Shown here piece by piece: positions 6,775-17,400 of a stretch of DNA of 50,108 nucleotides (positions are counted from its first letter, which is position 1; each line of letters starts with the position of its first letter). A program made the translations under genes and the position numbers. Source of the stretch: Nostoc sp. S13 (lineage in GTDB: Bacteria; Cyanobacteriota; Cyanobacteriia; Cyanobacteriales; Nostocaceae); assembly GCF_029379315.1 (NCBI RefSeq), contig NZ_JAQYWQ010000040.1:1-50108 (forward strand), read 5' to 3'. Under the pieces are notes generated by a model. It worked only from the letters and a program-made list of their open reading frames with translations, ran no database searches and was not told the origin of the DNA.

Positions 6775-8538
6775 TTAAGACGCCAGTAATTCTGGCTGAG
6801 GCATTAAACTTTGGAGAGTATGACGCAACTGTGCGATCGCTTGCAGTTGAGAATCACCAGTTTCCTGAAATTGATCCAAAGATTCTCCAATTAAGAGCAG
6901 CTTTTGCCGTAAACTATCCAGAGAATCCTGAATTGGTTGTAGTGCTTCTTGATATAGATTCACCCGACCACCGCATTCAGCAGTTGTTCTTCGCAGAGAC
7001 AGCAAGTTTTCCTCGATCGCTCTGATATCTTGACGTTTTTCATCCAAATCGTGAGTTTGATTGTTAATCATTCCCTGATTTAGCTCAATACCAGCCCGGA
7101 TCTGCTCAATCTCACCTTCCAACTTTTGGATTTCCTGTGAATATTGTTGTCGCTGGGTTTCAATTTGTAACAGAATCGGTTCTAAATTAATTTTGTTGTT
7201 GGTTTCTTTTTCATCAGCAACAGTATGTCCTTGTCGCCGTAACAGTACACCTTGGTGTTGCTTGAGAAATTCCTGATGCTGTAACATATTGCGGCGTTGT
7301 CCCACCAAACTGGAGTTTAGCATCTGATAAAGGTCTTTTTCATCTGTTAGTTCCATTTCCAAATTCATGTGGTCATGGTTAGATGCGTGATTTATTTTAG
7401 TTTGGAGTTTTTCTATAGTTTCTTGTTTATATTTCAGTTCTTGTTCTTGATCGTGAACAAAGCTAGCGTCTATTTCCACCTTATATTGCAAGTCTTGCAC
7501 TATTTTTTCTAGTTCTTCTAAAGGCTTTTTCTCCAAAGCTTCCACATCAACTTGCTGGCCGAGAATTACATCACCAGATGTTGCAGCCAAAGAGCGTATC
7601 TGTTGATATAACTCTTCGCTGTTTCGTAACTGCTCTTTGATTATCCGAGCATACTCTTGCTTGCTGGTAAGGTCTGCTGTATTCACCTGCAATTGGGCTG
7701 TGTGCTGGGCTAGAGAATTTTGTGCTTGTTCCCACGCGTTTTGGCGATCGCTAAAGGTTTGTGACAAACCCTCAACTTCTGCTTGCTGTTGAGCGATCGC
7801 AGTTTTTTGCTCCTCCAGTTTTTGCCAGTGTGGGGTTAGAGTAGCTTGCTGCTTTTCAACAAATTCAAAAGCCAGATGCAGCTGTTCTCTGACTGTTTCC
7901 GTGGGAGCAGCACGACTAGACAAGCGATCAAGTAACTCACTCATCACCCGACTTTGCTCTTGATCTAAAACCGTCCCTTGTTGAAAATCCACTTGACGTT
8001 CGTCTAGACGACGCTGCTCACCCCGCAAATGCTCCCAAGCGCCTTCCAACTCCTGGCGGTTGCGCTCAATTTCTGCTTGTAACCGTTCAATTTCCTGACG
8101 CGAGGTGTCAACTTCCTGTTTTTGCTCCTCCAGACGTTGCGACTCATCCTCCATTTCTTGCAACTGTTCTGATCGTACTTCCATGTCCATTTCACGGCGA
8201 TTCAACTCTTGCGCCTGAAACGTCAGGGACTGCTTCCACTGATCAATCTCATCTTCCTTGAGCTTAAATTTCTCCAATTGGCGGGAAAAATTCTGCAAAA
8301 TGTTGACTAGTGGACGCCCTGCTTCTTGAATCCGCTGTACTTGACGATTCGGATTGAGTTCAACCAGTACCAAAGCACCATCATTTAATTTGCTTGCGTC
8401 CTCAGCAGGAATCACATCTTCCGCCACAGTACTCCAATTCTGGTCTGTTCGCTGACAAGCTAGCAGTTTCAGTTCGGTTTTAGCACCGCCACTAAGTAAA
8501 CCACCTTTCTGTTTTTGTACTTCTGCTAAATACAGCAC
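6775..8538 (-). CDS. hmpF: Pilus motility taxis protein HmpF
   Basis: HmpF is a cyanobacterial coiled-coil protein needed for type IV pilus function and motility of hormogonia, where it localises at cell poles. The 587 residues begin with a conserved globular part (LYLAEVQKQKGGLLSGGAKT, then LKLLACQRTDQNWS, residues 1-80). Nearly 500 residues of heptad-rich coiled coil follow (many E/Q/L/K runs from residue 85 to 575). No membrane segment is present. It is divergent from hmpA with a 393-bp shared upstream region, the arrangement known from Nostoc punctiforme. Promoters for both directions must lie in that gap. The assignment rests on the N-terminal motif plus exact synteny with hmpA-E. Confidence 0.93.
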   Translation of the reverse strand: MLYLAEVQKQKGGLLSGGAKTELKLLACQRTDQNWSTVAEDVIPAEDASKLNDGALVLVELNPNRQVQRIQEAGRPLVNILQNFSRQLEKFKLKEDEIDQWKQSLTFQAQELNRREMDMEVRSEQLQEMEDESQRLEEQKQEVDTSRQEIERLQAEIERNRQELEGAWEHLRGEQRRLDERQVDFQQGTVLDQEQSRVMSELLDRLSSRAAPTETVREQLHLAFEFVEKQQATLTPHWQKLEEQKTAIAQQQAEVEGLSQTFSDRQNAWEQAQNSLAQHTAQLQVNTADLTSKQEYARIIKEQLRNSEELYQQIRSLAATSGDVILGQQVDVEALEKKPLEELEKIVQDLQYKVEIDASFVHDQEQELKYKQETIEKLQTKINHASNHDHMNLEMELTDEKDLYQMLNSSLVGQRRNMLQHQEFLKQHQGVLLRRQGHTVADEKETNNKINLEPILLQIETQRQQYSQEIQKLEGEIEQIRAGIELNQGMINNQTHDLDEKRQDIRAIEENLLSLRRTTAECGGRVNLYQEALQPIQDSLDSLRQKLLLIGESLDQFQETGDSQLQAIAQLRHTLQSLMPQPELLAS

Positions 8539-8931
8539 ACCGTTAGTCCTTTATTGATGCACTTAAAGTTCATGTTTTGGGATATACCTTAAATAATTCT
8601 GTTAACTTGTCTCACTGAACCGAAGTTTAGGAGAACAAGACAGACAAAACTATAGACGCGAGATATTACGTCTTGGATACTTATAAAAGCGAGTTGGTCA
8701 CGCCTTTATATTTTGTACTGATGACAGTGATGATGACTTCCGTGTTAACACTAGGTTTGCCGAAGTGTATTACGAAAGATTAAGGTTTATAGCTTAATGT
8801 ATTCTCTTATGAGAACAAAGAACAGGGTAATAATCTTTCCAATACTCCATAATCAATACTTAAAGAAGAAGTCAGAATTCAGAATTCACAATTCCGAATT
8901 CAGCAATACTTAAGGAGTACTTTTTAGATAA
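8539..8931. promoter_or_regulatory. Divergent hmpF/hmpA upstream region
   Basis: This 393-bp region between two divergent motility genes should contain both promoters. It is AT-rich. Near the hmpA side there is an EcoRI-like AGAATTC repeat run (8874-8905). AAGGAG at about 8911-8916 is the likely ribosome-binding site for hmpA, with a long spacing of about 15 nt. I could not place individual -10/-35 or alternative sigma boxes with confidence. Confidence 0.5.
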
Positions 8932-10110
8932 ATGCAGGGAAATTTAAATGAAATTGATATTTGCAGTATCCTGCAATTGATTGAATTGGGACAGCGAACT
9001 GGGGAACTATGGGTGGAAGCTCATAGCTCTCACCATAACAACAAACTGGGTGGAGAGGGAGCTAGCAAATATCGCCTCAAACAACAGTCTTGGTTCGTCT
9101 TTTTCCTGAATGGTCAAATTATCTATTGCCAAGAAGGCGAGAGTAATTTATCCAAAATTAGCGATTATTTACGTCATTACCGAGTTGAAATGCGACTCAC
9201 CGACAAACAAATTGCCTCCCTGCCATCAATCGATGCGTCAGAGTATGCCTATCTTTGGGCACTCTTGGAGCAGAATATCATCAACCCAAAGATAGCTGGT
9301 AGTATCATTCACGGCTTGGTGCATGAAACTCTTTTTGACCTGTTGAGCTTACATCAAGGTAACTTCATCTTTCATCAGGATGCGGCACTTGCCCCCCAAT
9401 TAAATACTTTCGAGGTTGCTCCTTTTGTCACAAAAATTACGAAACAGGTGCAAGAGTGGAAGCAACTTTATCCACACATTCAATCTCCAGAACAATTGCC
9501 AGTGCTATCTGACAAAGTTCAGCTACAATCCTCGCTACCAGAAGCAACCGTGAATAAGCTACAACATTGGGCTGATGGTAAAACATCCTTGCGTCAACTG
9601 GCTCGCTATCTCAACCGAGACATTTTGACAGTCGCTAAGGCAATATATCCATATGTGCAACAGGGTTGGCTACAACTAGTATACTTAATCACAACGAAAT
9701 CTGATATTCACACGGATAGCGGGGAATTGAAGGAAAAACACAAGGGGCGGATAGTATGTATTGACGATGCGATCGCTATCGGTAAGACTATAAATTCCAT
9801 CCTACAACCACAAGGTTATGAAGCGATCGCCCTTACCAATCCCTTAGAGGCACTGAGTCTGGTTTTTCAACTCAAACCGGATTTAATTTTATGTGACATT
9901 GCCATGTCGGAATTGGAGGGGTACGAGGTTTGCGCCATGCTGCGACATTCAACTGCGTTTCGGCTTATACCGATAATCATGCTTACTGGTAAAGATGGAT
10001 TTATTGATCGAGTCAAAGCTAAGATGGTCGGGGCTACAGATTATTTAACAAAACCGTTTACAGACACTGAGTTACTTATGCTCGTAGAGAAATATATCAA
10101 CAACCAATAA
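8932..10110 (+). CDS. hmpA: PatA-type response regulator HmpA
   Basis: First gene of the chemotaxis-like operon controlling hormogonium motility. The 392-residue protein has an N-terminal PATAN (DUF4388) domain (residues 1-150, starting QGNLNEIDICSILQLIELGQ), a middle helical region, and a C-terminal REC domain (about 270-390). The REC domain shows VCIDDA at the acidic pocket, the phospho-acceptor Asp in LILCDIAMSELEG, the Thr of IIMLTGKDG and the Lys of LTKPF. This is the PatA domain order. The usual DDS after the first acidic pair is DDA here. Close relatives include PatA of heterocyst patterning and PixG of phototaxis. Position next to hmpF and before hmpB fixes the name. A 368-bp repeat-bearing gap separates it from hmpB, which could uncouple expression within the locus. 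Confidence 0.92.
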   Translation: MQGNLNEIDICSILQLIELGQRTGELWVEAHSSHHNNKLGGEGASKYRLKQQSWFVFFLNGQIIYCQEGESNLSKISDYLRHYRVEMRLTDKQIASLPSIDASEYAYLWALLEQNIINPKIAGSIIHGLVHETLFDLLSLHQGNFIFHQDAALAPQLNTFEVAPFVTKITKQVQEWKQLYPHIQSPEQLPVLSDKVQLQSSLPEATVNKLQHWADGKTSLRQLARYLNRDILTVAKAIYPYVQQGWLQLVYLITTKSDIHTDSGELKEKHKGRIVCIDDAIAIGKTINSILQPQGYEAIALTNPLEALSLVFQLKPDLILCDIAMSELEGYEVCAMLRHSTAFRLIPIIMLTGKDGFIDRVKAKMVGATDYLTKPFTDTELLMLVEKYINNQ

Positions 10111-10478
10111 AAATAGGGCATTGGGTATTGGGCATTGGGCATTACTTATTAATCACTTGACTCCTGACTCCTAACTCCTAACCCTTGTCTACAAGACGCG
10201 CAAGGGACGGCAGGCTCAGGGCATCGCTCCTAACTCCTAATTCCTAACTCCTAACTCAGCACTTCTGAGGGGCATGGGGCAGATAAAGAGATCCAAGATT
10301 TATTGATCTAGTAAAAGATCAGGTAAAAGATGTTATCACAGAGTCAGCCAACTCAGTGAAAGATCAATATCCAGGAAAATAGTGAAAAACTAGAATTAAT
10401 TTATACAGTTAATACTTGCGGAGGAATCAGGGAATGTTCCAAGTAGGAACGTCTACATCAGGAGGTAGATAGACACTT
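10111..10478. other. Gap between hmpA and hmpB with heptamer repeats and an SDR
   Basis: It holds GGGCATT and CTCCTAA heptamer runs (10110-10260) and a small dispersed repeat at about 10190-10228 (GTCTACAAGACGCG ... GGGCATCGC). 10300-10381 is an open stretch encoding DLVKDQVKDVITESANSVKD with no start codon. GGAGG at 10461-10465 is the likely ribosome-binding site of hmpB. Confidence 0.6.
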
Positions 10479-10844
10479 ATGAGTACAGTTCTGATTGTGG
10501 AAGATAGTATCGCGCAAAGGGAGATGATTACCGACCTCCTAAAAGCAACTGGCTTAACTGTTACCCATGCCAGTGACGGATTAGAAGCATTGGAGGCAAT
10601 TCAAATAGCACCTCCAGATTTAGTGGTGTTGGATATTGTCATGCCCCGGATGAACGGCTACGAAGTTTGTCGGCGGTTAAAATCCGATCCAAAAACCCAA
10701 AATGTCCCTGTGGTGATGTGTTCTTCCAAAGGCGAAGAATTTGATCGCTATTGGGGCATGAAGCAGGGCGCAGATGCCTACATAGCCAAACCATTTCAAC
10801 CAACCGAGTTGGTGGGAACAGTCAAACAACTGCTGCGAGGATAA
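10479..10844 (+). CDS. hmpB: CheY-like response regulator HmpB
   Basis: A single-domain receiver of 121 residues. Phosphorylation-site landmarks are visible: VEDS with the acidic pair at residues 8-9, the acceptor Asp in LVVLDIVMPRMNG (about residue 52), the Ser of VVMCSSKGE and the Lys of YIAKPFQP. There is no output domain, so it is expected to act by protein-protein contact downstream of the HmpE kinase, by analogy with PilH/PixH/TaxP2-type CheY proteins of pilus systems. The stop is 13 bases before hmpC. The start is supported by AGGAGG upstream. Confidence 0.93.
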   Translation: MSTVLIVEDSIAQREMITDLLKATGLTVTHASDGLEALEAIQIAPPDLVVLDIVMPRMNGYEVCRRLKSDPKTQNVPVVMCSSKGEEFDRYWGMKQGADAYIAKPFQPTELVGTVKQLLRG

Positions 10845-10857
10845 GGATAAAAGCAAT

Positions 10858-11388
10858 ATGGTCAGCAAACCGGACTTTTTAAGTGGCGGCGGTCAAGACC
10901 ATTTCCGTCCTGAATTACAAGTAGAAAGTCCTGAAGGTGAGTTACATTTGAGGTTTTACATTCCCTCGCATCAGGAGTTTGCACTACAAGCAACTGGTAT
11001 CCGGGAGGTAATTGAACTAAGTCCTGATAGAATCACCCCGATTCCTAATGCTTCTCCTTTACTTTTGGGTACTCTAAATTTACGAGGTCGAATTATTTGG
11101 GTGGCTGATTTGGGTCAATTTCTTGGGGAAGCAAGTGCATTAAACACGGATAGAGCTGAAATTCCGGTGATTGCCATTGAAGAGCAAGACACAATAGTGG
11201 GTTTAGCAGTAGAGGAAATCGGTGGTATGGACTGGCTGGATGTCCAGAATCTCATGCCACCAACTAATGTTCCCGATACTATGACGCCCTTTTTACGTGG
11301 AGAGTGGTTATTACGTGCTAAAAATAATCAGTCTCTACGACTGCTCGATCAAATGGCAATTTTACGGAGTGCTAGGTGGGCAGGATGA
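10858..11388 (+). CDS. hmpC: CheW-like adaptor HmpC
   Basis: Adaptor that links the MCP (HmpD) to the CheA-type kinase (HmpE). The 176 residues form one CheW/SH3-like domain. Landmarks are [25 protein letters not shown] with [22 protein letters not shown] (residues 40-90) and [14 protein letters not shown] near 118-130. The start follows AAGGATAA. Its stop overlaps in-frame codons upstream of hmpD, giving tight translational coupling. No catalytic residues are expected in this family. Confidence 0.92.
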   Translation: MVSKPDFLSGGGQDHFRPELQVESPEGELHLRFYIPSHQEFALQATGIREVIELSPDRITPIPNASPLLLGTLNLRGRIIWVADLGQFLGEASALNTDRAEIPVIAIEEQDTIVGLAVEEIGGMDWLDVQNLMPPTNVPDTMTPFLRGEWLLRAKNNQSLRLLDQMAILRSARWAG

Positions 11389-11402
11389 AATTGGAGGAGG
11401 AA

Positions 11403-14351
11403 ATGGCAGCAAGTATTGATAATCACGAGCCAACATATCAACAGGCGATGACCGCCTATGTTCAAAGGAATTATGAGGTTGCCGCCACTTTAGTTAATCA
11501 AGTGGTGCACAATTTCCCAAATGACCCTAACTCTCATTTGTTACGGGGTCACATCTACTATGTTTTACAGCAGTACGATGTCGCAAAAGAAGAATATCAA
11601 AAGGTATTACGCCTGACTGACGATCAAGAAATTATTGGTTTTGCCAATAATGGAATTGAGAACATCAATCAATATTTACAGTCATTCGCTGGGGAGATTG
11701 ATACATCAGGAACTCAAGAGCAAATAAATTCCTCAGAGATGTCTGATGGACTGGTATATAGCAAACAAGAATTAGAAGATTTGGGCGCTAGTGAGGATTT
11801 TGACAGCAATAACCTTGATTTGAACTTTTTTGGAGACAATCAAGAAACTGTGAATCGCGTTGAAGAGGTATCTTCAAAAAGCCCATTTGACATACCTACA
11901 GAAGATAGTATTGGAACAGTAAAAACATCAGATTCTTCTCCAGCTTTTGGTGACGACCCTTTTGCTTTCAATGAAGAATCACTAGAACAAGAGTCAAATA
12001 GCAACAAAGAGGAGAAAATAGAATTAGAGTTGCCCGCTTTCTGGCAGGAAGATATATCAGAACATAGTCTGCAAGAATCATTAGTAAATAGTCAGTTTTC
12101 CGAATTTCCTAATGCCATAGATTCTCCTCACGGAAACTCAGATATTGACAAGAATAACTCTTCATCTTCTAATTCCCAAACTGGCTATAGCGAGAATAAT
12201 TTCTCTGATTTGTTGAGTGATCCAAAGTCTCCAGAGCTTAGGAGTGGGAATTTAGAATATAAAAAATCTAGTTTTGGAGAGGAAACTTTACTGATTATTG
12301 AAGAAGAACTTAGAAATGGTTCGGCAACAACAAATAACTTGGAATCCAGCAGTCAAGATTATTTGCCGAAAAGCAAAGCAGATAATTTGTTGGAACCAAC
12401 AAATTTGGGAACACAGTCGGCTTTTGTGCCTGATTTATCGGATGATTCTTCATCTTTTAGCAGCAATCTTCCTCTGAAAGAAAAGCAAGTAAAATCAGGT
12501 GAAGTTATCGATAAAAATAACTTTGATGACGATGAAAATTTTGATATGGAAGCATTTGAGTCAGCTTTTGGCTCAGAGGGATTAAGCTCTTATGAAGACT
12601 CAAACAATATACTAAATGGAGAAAATTCTCAGAGCAATATCGAGTTTTTAGATGACTTCGAGGAATTTGATGATTTAGGCAACATTCCAGGGTTTGACCT
12701 GATAGAAGAAGATTCTAACTTCGGTGATCCAGCAATACATTCTGCTCCATTAGAAACTAGTGGTAGTGGCCACCTTCAAAGCGCGGAGGCTTTTTTAAGT
12801 AATGCACCTAGCGATCGCGACGAAGAACTATTCTCGATGACTGGTTCGCATGAAGCAGTTCCAGTCTTTAGCCAAACAGATGTCTCGAAACTAGAACCCA
12901 ATGTCAGCATCGAGCAAGGATGGTTAGCACCATTAGAGAATGCCTCCATAGAAAGGAAACAATGGTTAATTGCTGGAAGTGTGGGCATTGTCTCAGCGCT
13001 GGTTGTAGCCACAGTTAGCTTTGTCGCCACCACATTTTCGCCACCCCAACAACGAGAATCAGTCCGCAACACAGGTTGGGCAATGTCACTAGCAGCTGGG
13101 ATTGCTGGTTTTGCTACCGCAGGCTTCATGGGGAATCTGGCGCTTAAACAAATTCGGCGCACAACTGATGATCTCCAAGCTCAATTTGAAGCTGTACGTC
13201 AAGGAAATCTGAATGCTCAAGCCACAGTGTATTCCGAAGATGAATTGGGGCATTTAGCCACTGGCTTTAATGAAATGGCACGGGTAATTTTCACAACCAC
13301 AAGTGAAGTCCAACGGAAAGCTGATGAACAAGAGGAAGCCAAAGAAAACCTCCAACGCCAGGTGATTCGCCTGTTGGATGATGTGGAAGGAGCTGCTAGA
13401 GGAGATTTAACAGTCCAAGCGGAAGTGACAGCCGACGTACTGGGTGCTGTCGCTGACGCCTTTAACCTGACAATTCAAAACCTGCGAGATATTGTCCAAC
13501 AGGTAAAAGTAGCAGCGAAGGATGTGACAAAAGGTGCAACCAACTCTGAAACCTTTGCTAGAGCCTTATCTGGTGATGCTTTGCGTCAAGCAGAAGAGTT
13601 GGCAGTGACGCTGAATTCTGTACAGGTAATGACCGACTCGATTCAACGGGTAGCAGAGGCGGCGCGGGAAGCTGAAACCGTCGCTCGCGATGCTAGTACG
13701 ATCGCTCTCAAAGGTGGGGAAGCAGTAGAAAATACTGTGGCAGGGATTTTGGAAATTCGGGAAACCGTTGCCGAAACCACCCGAAAAGTAAAGCGGTTGG
13801 CGGAATCTTCCCAAGAAATTTCTAAAATTGTGGCGTTGATTTCCCAGATTGCTTCGAGAACTAATTTGCTGGCACTCAATGCTAGTATTGAGGCGGCAAG
13901 GGCGGGAGATGCTGGACGCGGGTTTGCGATCGTCGCAGATGAAGTGCGCCAGCTAGCAGACAAATCTGCTAAATCCCTGAAGGAGATTGAACAAATTGTG
14001 ATGCAAATCCAAAGCGAAACAGGCTCTGTAATGACCGCGATGGAAGAAGGCACACAACAAGTAATTAAAGGTACAAAATTGGCAGAAGAAGCCAAGCGAT
14101 CGCTCGAAAACATTATTCAAGTGGCGAATCGCATCGATATTCTTGTGCGCTCGATTACTAACGACACTGTGGAACAAACTGAAACCTCCCGCGCTGTCGC
14201 TCATGTAATGCAATCAGTAGAACTCACTGCACAAGAAACTTCCCAGGAAGCACAGCGAGTTTCAGGTGCCCTACAACACTTAGTAGGTGTATCCCGTGAC
14301 TTGATCGCTTCCGTTGAACGTTTCCGAGTGGAAACTATGGAAACCAGATAA
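11403..14351 (+). CDS. hmpD: Methyl-accepting chemotaxis protein HmpD
   Basis: Chemoreceptor of the Hmp pathway, about 982 residues. An N-terminal TPR-like region ([20 protein letters not shown], residues 8-90) leads into about 400 acidic, Ser/Asp/Glu-rich residues that are probably disordered. Two membrane segments follow (about 518-543 and 557-580), then HAMP and the MCP signalling hairpin ([19 protein letters not shown], about 816-840). The receptor has essentially no periplasmic loop: only about 13 residues separate the two membrane segments, so sensing is probably cytoplasmic through the long N-terminal region. This matches PilJ-like cyanobacterial receptors. The ATG at 11403 is chosen because GGAGGAGG lies directly upstream. 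An ATGA overlap start at 11385 is a second option. Confidence 0.92.
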   Translation: MAASIDNHEPTYQQAMTAYVQRNYEVAATLVNQVVHNFPNDPNSHLLRGHIYYVLQQYDVAKEEYQKVLRLTDDQEIIGFANNGIENINQYLQSFAGEIDTSGTQEQINSSEMSDGLVYSKQELEDLGASEDFDSNNLDLNFFGDNQETVNRVEEVSSKSPFDIPTEDSIGTVKTSDSSPAFGDDPFAFNEESLEQESNSNKEEKIELELPAFWQEDISEHSLQESLVNSQFSEFPNAIDSPHGNSDIDKNNSSSSNSQTGYSENNFSDLLSDPKSPELRSGNLEYKKSSFGEETLLIIEEELRNGSATTNNLESSSQDYLPKSKADNLLEPTNLGTQSAFVPDLSDDSSSFSSNLPLKEKQVKSGEVIDKNNFDDDENFDMEAFESAFGSEGLSSYEDSNNILNGENSQSNIEFLDDFEEFDDLGNIPGFDLIEEDSNFGDPAIHSAPLETSGSGHLQSAEAFLSNAPSDRDEELFSMTGSHEAVPVFSQTDVSKLEPNVSIEQGWLAPLENASIERKQWLIAGSVGIVSALVVATVSFVATTFSPPQQRESVRNTGWAMSLAAGIAGFATAGFMGNLALKQIRRTTDDLQAQFEAVRQGNLNAQATVYSEDELGHLATGFNEMARVIFTTTSEVQRKADEQEEAKENLQRQVIRLLDDVEGAARGDLTVQAEVTADVLGAVADAFNLTIQNLRDIVQQVKVAAKDVTKGATNSETFARALSGDALRQAEELAVTLNSVQVMTDSIQRVAEAAREAETVARDASTIALKGGEAVENTVAGILEIRETVAETTRKVKRLAESSQEISKIVALISQIASRTNLLALNASIEAARAGDAGRGFAIVADEVRQLADKSAKSLKEIEQIVMQIQSETGSVMTAMEEGTQQVIKGTKLAEEAKRSLENIIQVANRIDILVRSITNDTVEQTETSRAVAHVMQSVELTAQETSQEAQRVSGALQHLVGVSRDLIASVERFRVETMETR

Positions 14352-14487
14352 ATTGTCATTTGTCCTTTGTCCTTTGTTATTTGCTAATGACCAATACTTC
14401 TCTACCAGAGGCTGCGCCAACGGCAACACTCAGCACAAGTGACCAATGACCAATGACCAATGACTAATGACTAATGACTAAAAAACT
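14352..14487. repeat. ATGACCA/ATGACTA heptamer array upstream of hmpE
   Basis: Tandem heptamers ATGACCA and ATGACTA run from about 14438 to 14480, ending seven bases before the hmpE start codon. There is no purine-rich ribosome-binding site between the array and the ATG. The array supplies a series of ATGs and stop codons directly in the leader. Confidence 0.85.
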
Positions 14488-17400
14488 ATGCTGCCGGAAC
14501 AACAACAGCGGATTTTGGGTTACTTTATCGAAGAAGCCAGGGATCACCTGAATACCATTGAGCAGGGGTTGCTGAATTTAGAGAGTACCTTGAACGACCC
14601 GGAAATGATCAGTGAAGTCTTCCGGGCGGCTCACTCCATCAAAGGAGGAGCCGCGATGCTTGGATTGACTAGCATCCAGCATACCTCCCACCGTCTGGAA
14701 GATTGTTTCAAAATTCTCAAAGATAATCCGGTTAAGATTGACGAAAAGTTAGAGTCTTTATTTCTCGGTGTATCTGATACTTTAAAAGCGCTGTTAGAGC
14801 AGTTGAGCGGGCCATTTGGTCTTTCGGAAGATACGGCTAATACTTTGATGTCAGAAACTGAGCCGGTCTTTCAATGGCTGTATCAGCATTTGGAACTACT
14901 TGTACAACAAGCCAACAGTGGAGTAGGCAGCAGTCCTGACGCAACAGGACTACAGACAACCTCTGTAGAAGATAATGTCTCCACACTTACAGAATTTTTC
15001 CTGCGGCCAGATATTCCCCGTTTGGCAGAAGATATCGATCAGGAATCTTCAGAAATATCTTTCTCTGTAGCACCGCAGGAGGTGCAAGACGATAGCAGAG
15101 TCGTCAACGCTGTGCGATCGCCAGTGACCGCTAAAGAAAATAATAACTGGAGCGAGTTTCAAGCCCAAGTGTTGCAAACACTGCGGGAAATGTTGCAACT
15201 ATTTAAGCAAACCACAACACCCTCAACTCGGCAAAACCTTCAGCAATGCTGTTACCAGTTAGTCAAACTTGGTGAGACTTGGAATTTGTCCAAGTGGTGT
15301 GGTTTGTGTCAAGCAGCAGCCAGTGCGATCGGCAATCCTGAAAATACTTATCTAACCTTAGCTAAAATTGTCATTACCCAAATCAAGCAAGCTCAAGAAT
15401 TAGTCCTGCAAGGTAGGGAAGCCGAAATTGCAATTAGTCAGCAACTAGAAGCACTTTTGAGCTTTGCAGAAATTGAGTTATTAGAAATTACCCCTGATTT
15501 GTTTGATGAACAGTTTACGGCTTTGACAGAATTATCAACTGCCTCGGAGCCAATTTTATCTGTTAACACTGAGCCGTTAGTCAAAACTAACCTAGCCCAG
15601 GCAACTGAAGAACTTAATCTAGACGAAGATATTAGCGAACGCCCCTATCTTGTCCAAGAAACACTACTAAACGCTGCAACTCATACTAGTCTTGCTTTCA
15701 CTGCACATGAGGAAGCACATCCAATCAGTAACAATCTTGACCCCAATGGCCCAGAGGTAGGAATAGCTGAGTTAAATACGCTTGCTGATTTATTTGCAGG
15801 TGAGACTCCCGAACTAGATGAAAGCTGGCATCAAGAAGAAACCTTAAATATTGTTGCGATCGATGACTTTGGAATTGATTTCAGCAGCACTGACGCTGAG
15901 GAAGCCCATAGCGATTTATTCGATTTACTCTCCTTTGATAAAGACATAAGCAACAAGCAGCATCCAACAACCACAGCCGCGACACAAGATTTATCCCTCT
16001 TATTTGATGACAATTTCCTAGAAAAAGAAAATTCAGAACCGCAAAATCAACAAACATCTGCCACGACTCTAGAGTTGACGGATATTAACGTAATTGATAT
16101 AAATTTAGACTCTTCTCCTCCCGAAAATTTACCAGAATTTACTGATGTCCCTAGTGATACAAACCAGTTTCCTGGGGAGATTGTCCAAAATAGTGTCAAC
16201 AAAAACGATGTAGTTGAAGATATATTGACACTAGCACTAGATGATGATAGTGAACTATTGCCTACAGGCGAAGTGACTCAACCAGAAATTGAGGCGTTCG
16301 TCAAAGACGTTGACACAGCCATCATCGGGATAGAACTATCTACCAACCTACAAAATAGTTTTGATAATTTATTCTTAGAAACTAGAAATGCAAATTGGGT
16401 AGAACAAATTACCCCTAGTGACTACATAGAATTACCCCAGCAAACAGGCTTGTCTTTGGATAGCCTGTTTGCTGAAGAAGAACAGACACTACTGCCTACA
16501 AGTGAAGCCGAAATTGGTGATTTATTTGATATATCTCCGGGAACAGTACCTGAGTTTTCTGAATCAGAAAATGATCTAAGCAACTTCTGGAGCGAGGAAA
16601 CCACAGAGGAACAGGACGAATTTGATTCCTTAATTGAGCAGAATGTCGAAAGGGCGTTAGAGGAGAGTTTGTTTGCTGCGACTGATGACATTTTTGCCGA
16701 TAGTCAGCAGCCCATACCTTCTCCTATAGCCAGTTTTGACATAGAAGAAGATTTTCATCTCAATTTCCAGCACCAAGAGCAGCTAGATTTAGTATTCTCA
16801 TCAGATTCGGAAGATGATTTATTTGATCAGTTAGCGCCGAGTAACTCAACTATTTCCCCTGCAATCAACGATGCTTCCACGACTGAAACGCGGTTATTCG
16901 CACCGCATCCAGAGTCAGAAATTTTCAGGCGATCGCAACAACCAGAAGCTTTAGATTTTGTTCCAGAATTTACTAATCAGCCCCCAGAAATATCTGATGT
17001 TGATCTGGAACTTAATCCATTCGGGTCTTTCGATGAAAATCCGCAACTGCTGTTTGAAGATGTCGCTACAAATGACTCCACCTATATTCAGATGGAAACC
17101 ACAGATAATCCTGTGGATGAACTAGCGGCTACAGAAACTTCTCTAGATATCAATTTTGGGGAAACTTCAGATTTAGTATCACCCCAAGTACAGCCAAGTG
17201 ATTTGTTCGGATCTTTCGATGAAAATCCGCAACTGCTATTTGAAGATGTCGCTACAAATGACTCCACCTATATTCAGATGGAAACCACAGATAATCCTGT
17301 GGATGAACTAGCGGCTACAGAAACTTCTCTAGATATCAATTTTGGGGAAACTTCAGATTTAGTATCACCCCAAGTACAGCCAAGTGATTTGTTCGGATCT

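Noticed and set aside
10300..10381. Short open stretch encoding DLVKDQVKDVITESANSVKD before hmpB
   Set aside because: No start codon, a stop just upstream, only about 30 codons. It might be a gene remnant but cannot be supported.
13566..14213. Several antisense open frames in hmpD
   Set aside because: They are shadows of the highly conserved MCP coding frame.
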